Source: Paeniroseomonas aquatica (GTDB taxonomy: Bacteria; Pseudomonadota; Alphaproteobacteria; Acetobacterales; Acetobacteraceae). Taken from it: a stretch of 64,000 bases of DNA. The notes beneath the pieces were generated by a model. That model worked only from the letters and a program-made list of their open reading frames with translations, searched no databases and had not been told where the DNA came from. Shown piece after piece: positions 57,402 to 64,000 of the stretch. Location: positions 1 to 64,000 of the forward strand of contig NZ_JAUFPN010000184.1 of the NCBI RefSeq assembly GCF_030409335.1. Direction: 5' to 3'. The position numbers and the translations under genes were made by a program. The stretch's first letter is position 1; each line of letters opens with the position of its first letter.

Positions 57402-58913
57402 ATGGCCGAGGGCGAGCCCTCACTGCGGGAGCGGGTGAAGGAACCGCCCTCGGCCCTGCTGGTCGAAAGCTACTACCGCGGCGCGGTCGCCCGCGCCCAG
57501 CGCGACGTCTTCGACCACGAGATGTGGGTGCACCTGGCGCATGGGCTGATGCTCGAGCGCCAGGGGATCGTCGCCCGGCCGGCGATCGCCGCCTGCCTCG
57601 CCGAGGTGCTGGCCATGGCCGCCGAGGGTCCGGCCGGTGTGCCGGTCGATTTCGCCCAGGAGGATCTCTACTCCTATGTCGAGCGGCGGATCGTGCGGGC
57701 GCTTGGCCCCGACGTCGGCGGCCGGCTGCACACCGGGCGCAGCCGCAACGACCTGAACGTGACGAGCTGGCGGATGGCGCTGCGCGCGCAGCTGCTGGCG
57801 GTCCAGGAAGCGCTGCTGGCCCTGCGCGGCACCCTGCTGCGGCTGGCGGGCGAGCATGCCGCGGTGGTCATGCCCGGCTATACCCACACCCAGCATGCCC
57901 AGCCGATCACCTTCGGCTACTGGCTGCTCTCGGCCGCCGACGCGCTGGCCCGCGACCAGGTCCGGCTGTCCGGCGCCCTGGCCCATGCGGATCTCTGCCC
58001 GCTGGGCGCCGGCGCGCTGACCACCACGGCCTTCCCGCTGGACCGGATGTTCACCACGGCGCTGCTCGGCTTCGCCGCGCCGCTGGAGGCGGCCTATGAC
58101 GCGGTCGCCTCGCGCGACGACGCGCTGGAAGCGGCCGCGGCCATGGCGGTGCTGATGACCTTCCTCAGCCGGCTGGCGACCGACCTGCAGGCCTGGAGCA
58201 CCTGGGAATACGGCTTCCTGGAGCTGGCGGACCGGCACAGCGCGGTCTCCTCCATCATGCCGCAGAAGAAGAACCCGGTGGCGCTGGAACATGCCCGCGC
58301 CGCGGCGGGGGCGGTGCAGGGCGCGCTCATGGCGGCGCTGGCGGCGACCAAGAACACCGCCTTCGCCGACGTGAACGACGCCGTCACCGCGGTGAACGAG
58401 CCGGTGCTGGACGCGGCGCTGCGGACCCGGCGCATCCTCGCGCTCCTCGAGGAGGTCCTCGCCCATCTCGCCCTGCGCCCGGCGCGGATGATGGCGGCGG
58501 CGGCCGAGGGCTTCGGCACCGCCACCGAGCTGGCCGACGTGATCGTGCGGGAGGCGGGGCTGTCCTTCCGCATGGCGCACAGCATCGTCGCCGTGGTGGT
58601 GCGGGATGCGCTGGCGGCGGGGCGGCAGGCGGGGGCGATCACCGCGGCCGACCTCGACGCGGCGGCGGAGGGCCTGTTCGGCCGGCGGCTCGGCATCCCG
58701 GCCGCGGCGGTGGCCCAGGCGCTCGACCCGGCGGAGAACATCCGCAGCCGGACGGTGCTGGGCGGGCCGGCGCCGGGCGAGATGGCGCGGATGCTGGCGG
58801 CGCGCGACGCGGCGCTGGCGCGGGATGCGGCGGCGGTCGTGGCGGTGCAGGACCGCATCGGCACGGCGCGGCAGCGCTGCTTCGCCCTGGCCGAGGCCAT
58901 GGCCCGGGGGTGA
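57402..58913 (+). CDS. Argininosuccinate-lyase-like protein (ASL/fumarase superfamily)
   Basis: 503 aa. The superfamily signature SSIMPQKKNPVALE is at about residues 282-295, with the catalytic Ser. HTGRSRNDLNVTSWRMAL and MPGYTHTQHAQPITFGYWLL match argininosuccinate lyase. The N-terminus lacks the canonical WGGRF start and begins LRERVKEPPSALLVESYY. In context (receptor, MaoC, Ldh2 genes, no arg genes) it is more likely a catabolic paralogue cleaving an N-substituted succinate to fumarate than the arginine-pathway enzyme, but this is not certain. Confidence 0.8.
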   Translation: MAEGEPSLRERVKEPPSALLVESYYRGAVARAQRDVFDHEMWVHLAHGLMLERQGIVARPAIAACLAEVLAMAAEGPAGVPVDFAQEDLYSYVERRIVRALGPDVGGRLHTGRSRNDLNVTSWRMALRAQLLAVQEALLALRGTLLRLAGEHAAVVMPGYTHTQHAQPITFGYWLLSAADALARDQVRLSGALAHADLCPLGAGALTTTAFPLDRMFTTALLGFAAPLEAAYDAVASRDDALEAAAAMAVLMTFLSRLATDLQAWSTWEYGFLELADRHSAVSSIMPQKKNPVALEHARAAAGAVQGALMAALAATKNTAFADVNDAVTAVNEPVLDAALRTRRILALLEEVLAHLALRPARMMAAAAEGFGTATELADVIVREAGLSFRMAHSIVAVVVRDALAAGRQAGAITAADLDAAAEGLFGRRLGIPAAAVAQALDPAENIRSRTVLGGPAPGEMARMLAARDAALARDAAAVVAVQDRIGTARQRCFALAEAMARG

Positions 58914-58984
58914 GGCGCGGCGCATTCGCCGCTCGATTGCCTGGAGCCGCCGGCGCATTATCTCTCCGGCAGGAGGATCGGAAC

Positions 58985-59344
58985 ATGGTCAGGCGCTTCG
59001 CGCTTCTCGCCGCCGGGCTGGTCGCCGGGCTGGCACTCCCGATGGCCGAGGCCGCGGCACGCGGCGGCCATTGGCATGGCGGCGGTGGCTACCGGGGCGG
59101 CTTCGGGGTCTTCATCGGCCCGCCGGCGCCCTATTACCGGCCACGTCCCTATGTCCACGGCTATGGCCGGCCCTATCGCTACTACGGCCCGCCGGCCTAC
59201 CTGCCGCCGCCGGTGGTCTATGCGCCGCCCCCGGTCTACGCCGGCCCCCCGGTCTATGCCGCGCCGCCGCCGCTGGTCTACGGCGCACCCGCGGGGAATT
59301 ACTTGCCGCCGGTCGCCGGCGCGGACGGCGGCTACAAGCGGTAG
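58985..59344 (+). CDS. Secreted Pro/Tyr/Gly-rich protein
   Basis: 119 aa with signal peptide MVRRFALLAAGLVAGLALPM ending AEA-AA. The mature part has a His/Gly-rich start (RGGHWHGGGGYRGGF) and many Tyr-Pro repeats of the PPPVYA type. A consensus AGGAGG precedes the ATG. Such low-complexity proteins are common exported components of unknown function in alphaproteobacteria. Its stop abuts the convergent TctC stop. Confidence 0.75.
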   Translation: MVRRFALLAAGLVAGLALPMAEAAARGGHWHGGGGYRGGFGVFIGPPAPYYRPRPYVHGYGRPYRYYGPPAYLPPPVVYAPPPVYAGPPVYAAPPPLVYGAPAGNYLPPVAGADGGYKR

Positions 59345-60310
59345 TCAGTCGAGGCGGATATCGGCGCGGCGGATGACCTCGCCGTAGCGGGCGATCTCGG
59401 CGCGGACCAGCGCGGCCGCCGCCGCCGGGGTGCCGCCGGCAGCCTCGAAGCCGGCCTCCAGCAGGCGAGCACGGAAGGCCGGGTCGGCCAGGGCCTGGTT
59501 CACCGCACCGGCCCAGCCCTGCACCACGGCCTCGGGCATGCCCGCCGGGCCGAACAGCATGTACCAGACGTTCAGGTCGTAGCCCGGCACGCCGCTTTCC
59601 ATCACCGTCGGCACGCCGGGCAGCTGGTCCGACCGTGCCGCGGTGGTCACCGCCAGGCCGCGCAGCCGGCCGGCGCGGATATGCGGCAGCACCGACGACA
59701 GCGTGTCGAAATTCACGTCGACCACGCCGGCGGCGAGGTCGATGACCACCTGCCCGCTGCCGCGGTAGGGGACATGGACCATGCGGGTGCCGGTCGCCAG
59801 CATGAACAGCTCGGCCGCCAGGTGCTGGCTGGTGCCGACGCCGTTGCTGGCGAAATTCAGCCTGCCCGGGCTGGCCTTCGCCAGGGCGACGAGGCCGGCG
59901 AGGTCCTGCGCCGGCGAGGCGGTGGGCACCGTCACCACCATCGGCACCGCGGCGACCTGGACCAACGGCGTCACGTCGCGCAGCGGATCGAAGGGCGGCG
60001 CCCGCATGGCGAGCGGCACCTGCACGTTGTTGCTGACGGTGCCCATGGTGACCGCATGGCCATCCGGCCGCGACCGCGCCGTCGCCACGACGGCGATGGT
60101 GCCGCCGCCGCCGGTGCGGTTCTCGACCGCGACCGGCTGGCCGAATTCCTCCACCAGCCGGGCGGCCAGAAGGCGGGCGAGGATATCGGTGCCGCCGCCC
60201 GGGGCGAAGCCGACGGTCATGGCGATCGGCCGGGCGGGAAAGGCCGGCTCCTGCGCCCGGGCGGCGAAGGGCAGCAGGGCGGCGGCGGCGAGGCCGCGGC
60301 GGGTGGGCAT
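59345..60310 (-). CDS. Tripartite tricarboxylate transporter substrate-binding protein (TctC/Bug family)
   Basis: 321 aa. N-terminus MPTRRGLAAAALLPFAARAQ is a signal peptide with a twin Arg, possibly Tat-dependent. The Bug motifs are IAMTVGFAPGGGTDILARLL, VENRTGGGGTIAV, HVPYRGSGQVVIDLAAGVVD and VPTVMESGVPGYDL. 13 bp downstream of the Ldh2-family dehydrogenase, suggesting receptor and enzyme act on related 2-hydroxy- or dicarboxylates. Confidence 0.88.
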   Translation of the reverse strand: MPTRRGLAAAALLPFAARAQEPAFPARPIAMTVGFAPGGGTDILARLLAARLVEEFGQPVAVENRTGGGGTIAVVATARSRPDGHAVTMGTVSNNVQVPLAMRAPPFDPLRDVTPLVQVAAVPMVVTVPTASPAQDLAGLVALAKASPGRLNFASNGVGTSQHLAAELFMLATGTRMVHVPYRGSGQVVIDLAAGVVDVNFDTLSSVLPHIRAGRLRGLAVTTAARSDQLPGVPTVMESGVPGYDLNVWYMLFGPAGMPEAVVQGWAGAVNQALADPAFRARLLEAGFEAAGGTPAAAAALVRAEIARYGEVIRRADIRLD

Positions 60311-60323
60311 GGCCTCCCCTCCC

Positions 60324-61370
60324 CTACAGCTTCGGCGCGCCCAGCTCGGCCGCCAGTGCATCGAGCTGGGCGCGGAGCTGGGGCGGGATCGGCACGCCCT
60401 CGATCGCGCGGCGGGCGCGGGTCGCGGCGCTCTGCTCGCCGGGGAGGAAGATGCGCTCCACCCCGGGCAGCCGCTCGCTGCCGCGGATCTCGCGGGCCAG
60501 CGCGTCGATGCGGTCGCGGAAGGCCTCCGGGTCGCCGAAGGCGGCGATGTCGATGGCGAGGATCGCCTGGCCGGTATTGGTCACGCTGGTGTCGTCGGCG
60601 TTGAAGTCGACGACGTCGCGGCCCATCGCCGCGCCGTTCAGCGTGCCGGCGAGCAGGCCGAAGATCAGCGCCAGGCCATAGCCCTTGTAGCCGCCGATCG
60701 GCAGCAGCAGCCCCTCGTTCGCCCGCGCCGGGTCGGTGAGCGCGCGGCCGAGCCGGTCGATCATCCAGCCTTCCGGCATGGCCTCGCCGCGCTGCGCCTT
60801 GACCTTCACCTTGCCGTAGGCGGCGACCGTGGTGGCCATGTCGAGCACGATCGGCGGCTCGTGCCGGGCCGGCACCGCGACCGCGATCGGGTTGGTCGAG
60901 AGCAGCAGCTCCAGCCCGCCCCAGGGCGGCAGGTGGTTGGCGCTGCCGACCGCGAGGTAGAGGCCGATCATCCCTTCCTCCATCGGCATCCGCGCATAAA
61001 GGCTGGCAGGGCCCGCGTGGTTGCCGCCCCGAACGCCGCACCAGGCGACTCCCTGGGTCTTCGCCTTGGCGATGGCGGTCCGCGCCGCCAGGGTGGTGGC
61101 GAGGTGGCCGAGGCCGTTGTCGCCGTCGATCAGCGCCGAGGCCGGGCGTTCCTCGACGATATGCGGCACGGCGCGGGGGTTCATGCCGCCGGCGCGGATG
61201 CGGCGGACGTATTGCGCCAGGCGGAAGACGCCATGGCCATCGGCGCCGATCAGGTCGGCCTCGGCCATCAGCCCGGCCACCTGCGCGGCATCGGCCGCGG
61301 GGACGCCCGCGGCCTCGAAGATGCCGGCCATGAAGCGGCGAAGCGCGGCGGCGGCGACGGTGTCTGGCAT
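60324..61370 (-). CDS. Ldh2/malate-lactate dehydrogenase-type oxidoreductase
   Basis: 348 aa NAD(P)-dependent enzyme of the type-2 malate/L-lactate dehydrogenase family, which also holds sulfolactate, ureidoglycolate and delta-1-piperideine-2-carboxylate reductases. Family marks: EADLIGADGHGVFRLAQYVR with the catalytic His, VRGGNHAGPASLYAR, STNPIAVAVPA and MIDRLGRALTDPA then LLLPIGGYKGYGLAL. Substrate not defined by sequence alone. Confidence 0.88.
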   Translation of the reverse strand: MPDTVAAAALRRFMAGIFEAAGVPAADAAQVAGLMAEADLIGADGHGVFRLAQYVRRIRAGGMNPRAVPHIVEERPASALIDGDNGLGHLATTLAARTAIAKAKTQGVAWCGVRGGNHAGPASLYARMPMEEGMIGLYLAVGSANHLPPWGGLELLLSTNPIAVAVPARHEPPIVLDMATTVAAYGKVKVKAQRGEAMPEGWMIDRLGRALTDPARANEGLLLPIGGYKGYGLALIFGLLAGTLNGAAMGRDVVDFNADDTSVTNTGQAILAIDIAAFGDPEAFRDRIDALAREIRGSERLPGVERIFLPGEQSAATRARRAIEGVPIPPQLRAQLDALAAELGAPKL

Positions 61371-61407
61371 GCGATGTTCCCCCGCCGCCAGGATAGGCCA
61401 GGCGGCG

Positions 61408-61734
61408 TCAGAGGTGCGGCGAATAATCCACCGGGTGGAGCACCCGATCCTCGATCATGCCGACCATCGGCCCCTGGTCCTCGGGCGTGTCGCGCTTGAT
61501 GCCGATCCATTCCTCGTCGGCCAGGAAGCTTTCCCAGGCGGCGCGCAGGCTCGGCTCGTCCGGCCATTCGAGCAGGTAGCTGAATTCCGGCCCCGCCTCG
61601 GACCGGGATTCCCAGATCGCCAGGATGTGGAAGCCGTGCCGGGCCATGATGCGCATGGCGTGGTCGCGGAAGCGGGCGAGGAAGGCGGCGCGGGTGGGCT
61701 CGAAGATCTCGTAGATGCGGAGTTGTTCGATCAT
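61408..61734 (-). CDS. NIPSNAP family protein
   Basis: 108 aa dimeric ferredoxin-like alpha/beta barrel. Start MIEQLRIYEIFEPTRAAFL, then FHILAIWESRS and FSYLLEWPDEPSLRAAWESF are typical. These small proteins accompany catabolic clusters, their role being unclear. 37 bp upstream of the Ldh2-family gene in the same direction. Confidence 0.88.
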   Translation of the reverse strand: MIEQLRIYEIFEPTRAAFLARFRDHAMRIMARHGFHILAIWESRSEAGPEFSYLLEWPDEPSLRAAWESFLADEEWIGIKRDTPEDQGPMVGMIEDRVLHPVDYSPHL

Positions 61735-61820
61735 GCGGCGGCTCCGGATGGTTCCGCCGACAGCAACGCGCCAGGGGCGGCCGGCGGTTCCCCAAGTTGG
61801 TTCCCCGCCGGCCGCATGCA

Positions 61821-62225
61821 TCAGGCCGTGACCGCCCGGGCGGAGCGCCGCAGCCCGGCGTATTCCAGCTCGGCCAGCGCCGCGACGATGAGGGCCTGGG
61901 CCAGGATGAAGCCGACGCCGAGCCAGTTCGGCGCGATCCAGCCCGGCAGCAGCAGCAGGACGCTGTCGATCGCCCAGAGCGCATTGCCGATGATGACGCC
62001 GAGCACCGCCCAGCGCGGCACCGCCGGACGGCTGCCGAGCCAGCCGAGGGCGGCGGCGAAGGCCAGCAGGAACAGGCCCGCCTCCCGCAGCAGCGCCTCC
62101 GGCAGGTGGAACCACCCGCCCAGCGGCGCCGCGGCCAGCGCCAGCACCAGGCCCATGCCACCGCTGCAGGCCGCATCCAGCAGCAGCGCGCGGCGAAGGA
62201 GGACGGAGGGGAGGATCATCTCCAT
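61821..62225 (-). CDS. Small polytopic membrane protein of unknown function
   Basis: 134 aa with four hydrophobic helices (for example LFLLAFAAALGWLGSRPAV and WAVLGVIIGNALWAIDSVLL). Its start overlaps the stop of the SnoaL-like gene (TGATG type), so the two are coupled. No motif beyond the topology; resembles small integral proteins annotated as hypothetical. Confidence 0.65.
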   Translation of the reverse strand: MEMILPSVLLRRALLLDAACSGGMGLVLALAAAPLGGWFHLPEALLREAGLFLLAFAAALGWLGSRPAVPRWAVLGVIIGNALWAIDSVLLLLPGWIAPNWLGVGFILAQALIVAALAELEYAGLRRSARAVTA

Positions 62226-62593
62226 CACGCCGCCTCCCGCACCGCATCGAGGAAGCCGGTGACGCTGCCGAGGCGTCCGTCGGGGGAGAGGGTGGCGAAG
62301 TCGGTGCCGGCGGCGGCGGGCGCCGCGCCCGGGACGCCGAGCTCCCAGGCGAAGCGGAGGTTGCCGCCATGCGCCTCCACCGCGCCGCGGCGGGTGAAGC
62401 CGAGGCCGGGGAACTGCGCCTGGGCGGCACCGATCATGGCGGCGATGCCGGCATGGCCTTCGCCCTGCATCAGCGGGTCGCGGTAGCGGGCGTCGGCGGC
62501 GAAGGTGGCCGCCACCAGCGCGGCGCGGCGTCCCGCATCCGCCTCGTTCCAGCAGGCGATGTAGCGGTCGATCAGGCTGTCGTGGTCGCTCAT
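62225..62593 (-). CDS. SnoaL/NTF2-like protein
   Basis: 122 aa. Alpha+beta cone fold suggested by YIACWNEADAGRRAALVAAT at the N-terminus, FAADARYRDPL, and GGNLRFAWELG followed by DFATLSPDGRLGSVTGFLD. Members are isomerases, cyclases or ligand binders with no common chemistry. Coupled to the downstream membrane protein. Confidence 0.82.
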   Translation of the reverse strand: MSDHDSLIDRYIACWNEADAGRRAALVAATFAADARYRDPLMQGEGHAGIAAMIGAAQAQFPGLGFTRRGAVEAHGGNLRFAWELGVPGAAPAAAGTDFATLSPDGRLGSVTGFLDAVREAA

Positions 62594-62645
62594 CCGAGGT
62601 GTCTCCGGTCACGCGGCGGGGACGTCCCGCCGCGTGACCGGACCA

Positions 62646-63785
62646 TCACCCCTCCGGCGGGTCGGAAGCGATTACCTCGGGCGTCATATCGCCCAGCCTC
62701 GGCGCACCATGCCGGATCCGCGGCCGCTCGCCGTCGAAGGACAGCGGCATGGCGACGAGGGAGAAATCCTCGCCGGGCACCGCCTGCAGCATGTCCATGG
62801 CCGCGGCCTGGGGCTCGGCCAGCACCTCGGGGATGGTATTCACCGGGGCGCAGGGGACGCCGGCGGCGACCAGCGCCTCGGCCAGCGCGGCCCGCGGGCG
62901 GTCGCGCAGCAGCTCCGCGATCTGCGGCAGCAGCGCGCCCTGGTGGGCGATGCGCTGGCGATTGGTGGCGAAATGCGGGTCCTCGGGCCAGTCCGGCCGC
63001 CCGAGCTGGGCGGCCAGCTTGCGGAACAGCCGGTCGTTGCCGCAGCAGATGAGCAGCGGGCCATCGGCGGTCTCGAAGGCCTGGTAGGGCACGAAATTCG
63101 GATGGCCCGAGGCATGGCGTTCCGGCAGCTTGCCCATGTTGACGTAGGCGCTGATCTTCTGCCCCGCCCACATCAGCGCGGTCTCGAACAGCGAGGTATT
63201 CACCACGCAGCCGCGGCCGGTGGCATGGCGCTGCTGCAGAGCGGCCAGGGCGCCGATGACGGTCCACATGCCGGTGCCCTGGTCCACCACGGAGGCGCCC
63301 ATCCGCACCGGCGGGCCGTCCGGTTCGCCGGTGATCGAGGAGAGGCCGCAGAAGGCCTGGAACAGCGGCTCGTAGCCCGGGCGCCGGGCGAGCGGGCCGA
63401 GGTGGCCGAAGGCGCCCATGGCGCAGTAGATCAGCCGCGGATGCCGGGCGGTGACGGGTTCAGGGCCGATGCCGAGCGCTTCCGCCACGCCGGGGCGGAG
63501 GTTGTGGACCAGGATATCGGCATCCTCGAGCAGCGCATGCAGCGCGGCGACGCCCGCGGGGGATTTCAGGTCGAGCGCCACGCTGCGCTTGCCGCGGTTG
63601 AACTCGTGGAAGTTCAGCGCGTCGCCATGGCGGAAGGCCGGGCCCATCTGCCGGGCATCGTCGCCGCCATCGGGCTTCTCGACCTTCCAGACCTCGGCGC
63701 CGAGATCGGCGAGGATGGCGCCGGCGAAGGGGCCGGCCAGGACCTGGCCGAGCTCCACCACCTTGATGCCGGCGAGGACGCTCAT
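62646..63785 (-). CDS. CaiB/BaiF (class III) CoA-transferase
   Basis: 379 aa from the ATG at 63785, overlapping the stop of the homogentisate dioxygenase gene (ATGA). Family features: [20 protein letters not shown] at the start, [17 protein letters not shown], the catalytic Asp in [11 protein letters not shown]-type sequence near 170, and [14 protein letters not shown] near the end. Transfers CoA between carboxylic acids. Coupled with aromatic catabolism upstream. Confidence 0.92.
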   Translation of the reverse strand: MSVLAGIKVVELGQVLAGPFAGAILADLGAEVWKVEKPDGGDDARQMGPAFRHGDALNFHEFNRGKRSVALDLKSPAGVAALHALLEDADILVHNLRPGVAEALGIGPEPVTARHPRLIYCAMGAFGHLGPLARRPGYEPLFQAFCGLSSITGEPDGPPVRMGASVVDQGTGMWTVIGALAALQQRHATGRGCVVNTSLFETALMWAGQKISAYVNMGKLPERHASGHPNFVPYQAFETADGPLLICCGNDRLFRKLAAQLGRPDWPEDPHFATNRQRIAHQGALLPQIAELLRDRPRAALAEALVAAGVPCAPVNTIPEVLAEPQAAAMDMLQAVPGEDFSLVAMPLSFDGERPRIRHGAPRLGDMTPEVIASDPPEG

Positions 63786-64000
63786 GGTGCGCCGGTGAAG
63801 CGCTTCGGCAGCCCATCCCAGCAAGCGTCGTAACTCGGCTGAAGCTGCGGCGCCGCCATGGCGAAGGCACTGGGGCGGATGACCTGGCTGGTCTCGAACA
63901 TGAAGGCGAGCGTCCCTTCCAGCTTGTGCGGCGCAAGCTCGGCGGCGATGGCGCGTTCGGTGGTGGCGGCATCCGGGCCATGGCCGCTGAGCCGCGGATG
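63782..64000 (-). CDS. hmgA: Homogentisate 1,2-dioxygenase, C-terminal fragment (truncated by window edge)
   Basis: Only the last 72 codons and stop are in the window. The translation [20 protein letters not shown] then [19 protein letters not shown], with CWDGLPKRF near the end, matches the C-terminus of homogentisate dioxygenase (SGHGPD, AFMFET, CWxGL). It opens the aromatic ring of homogentisate in tyrosine/phenylalanine catabolism. Overlaps the CoA-transferase start by ATGA. The active-site ligands are outside the window. Confidence 0.85.
   Translation of the reverse strand, partial: HPRLSGHGPDAATTERAIAAELAPHKLEGTLAFMFETSQVIRPSAFAMAAPQLQPSYDACWDGLPKRFTGAP

Overview
The window is a very GC-rich chromosomal segment, packed with coding sequence, from an alphaproteobacterium. 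Gene order and content suggest Rhodospirillales, most likely Acetobacteraceae of the Roseomonas type. The evidence is the canonical rpsB-tsf-pyrH-frr-uppS-cdsA-dxr-rseP-bamA block, the yqeY/dnaG/rpoD block divergent from carA, a K+-insensitive H+-pyrophosphatase, and three orphan tricarboxylate-binding (TctC/Bug) receptors of the kind such genomes carry in large numbers. The taxonomic call is inference; no rRNA gene is present. I see no insertion sequence, prophage, CRISPR array or tRNA.

Layout. 1-7.8 kb (minus strand): translation and envelope operon from rpsB down to a truncated bamA. 8.0-17.3 kb (plus): fructokinase, a pteridine-reductase-like SDR with folB, an AT-rich regulatory patch with DnaA-box-like motifs, uvrC, pgsA, a lipoprotein, moaD-moaE, and a translationally coupled run ending in a TSUP exporter. 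17.4-22.1 kb: a secreted MetX-like hydrolase, hppA, then three small conserved proteins and a cold-shock protein. 22.3-27.2 kb (minus): yqeY, dnaG, rpoD, GNAT acetyltransferase. 27.2-35.9 kb (plus): carA with an in-frame N-terminal helix-turn-helix domain, five tightly coupled genes, carB and greA. 35.9-39.9 kb: threonine ammonia-lyase, a convergent Lrp-type regulator, divergent trxB and a LysR regulator. 39.9-46.2 kb: a candidate structured RNA, two TctC receptors, an amidohydrolase, an M3 peptidase, HutD and a GST. 46.2-54.4 kb: DbpA-type and SUV3-type RNA helicases, a DMT transporter and an orphan hybrid histidine kinase. 54.5-64 kb: a protein phosphatase and catabolic genes (peptide-type ABC receptor, MaoC, argininosuccinate-lyase-like enzyme, TctC, Ldh2 oxidoreductase, NIPSNAP, SnoaL-like, CaiB/BaiF CoA-transferase), ending in the 3' end of homogentisate dioxygenase.

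The most notable system is at the carA promoter. A Cro/YdaS-like helix-turn-helix domain is read in frame into CarA. Directly upstream lie two identical-architecture palindromes, TGGGAA-N5-TTCCCA, each 17 bp. The second exactly fills the spacer of a possible promoter whose transcript would start about at the ATG. This suggests, as inference, a carbamoyl-phosphate synthase subunit that regulates its own gene. Other non-coding structure worth attention: a foldable, terminator-ended segment at 39.9-40.1 kb; a large dyad with a 10-bp-period GAATTGAG repeat at 37.2-37.35 kb; a nested dyad between lrp and trxB; and tandem hairpins ending in GCTCTAG at 17.3 kb.

Coordinates of CDS features include the stop codon. 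Several starts were moved downstream from the longest open frame where homologous N-termini, Shine-Dalgarno sequences or neighbouring genes argued for it.
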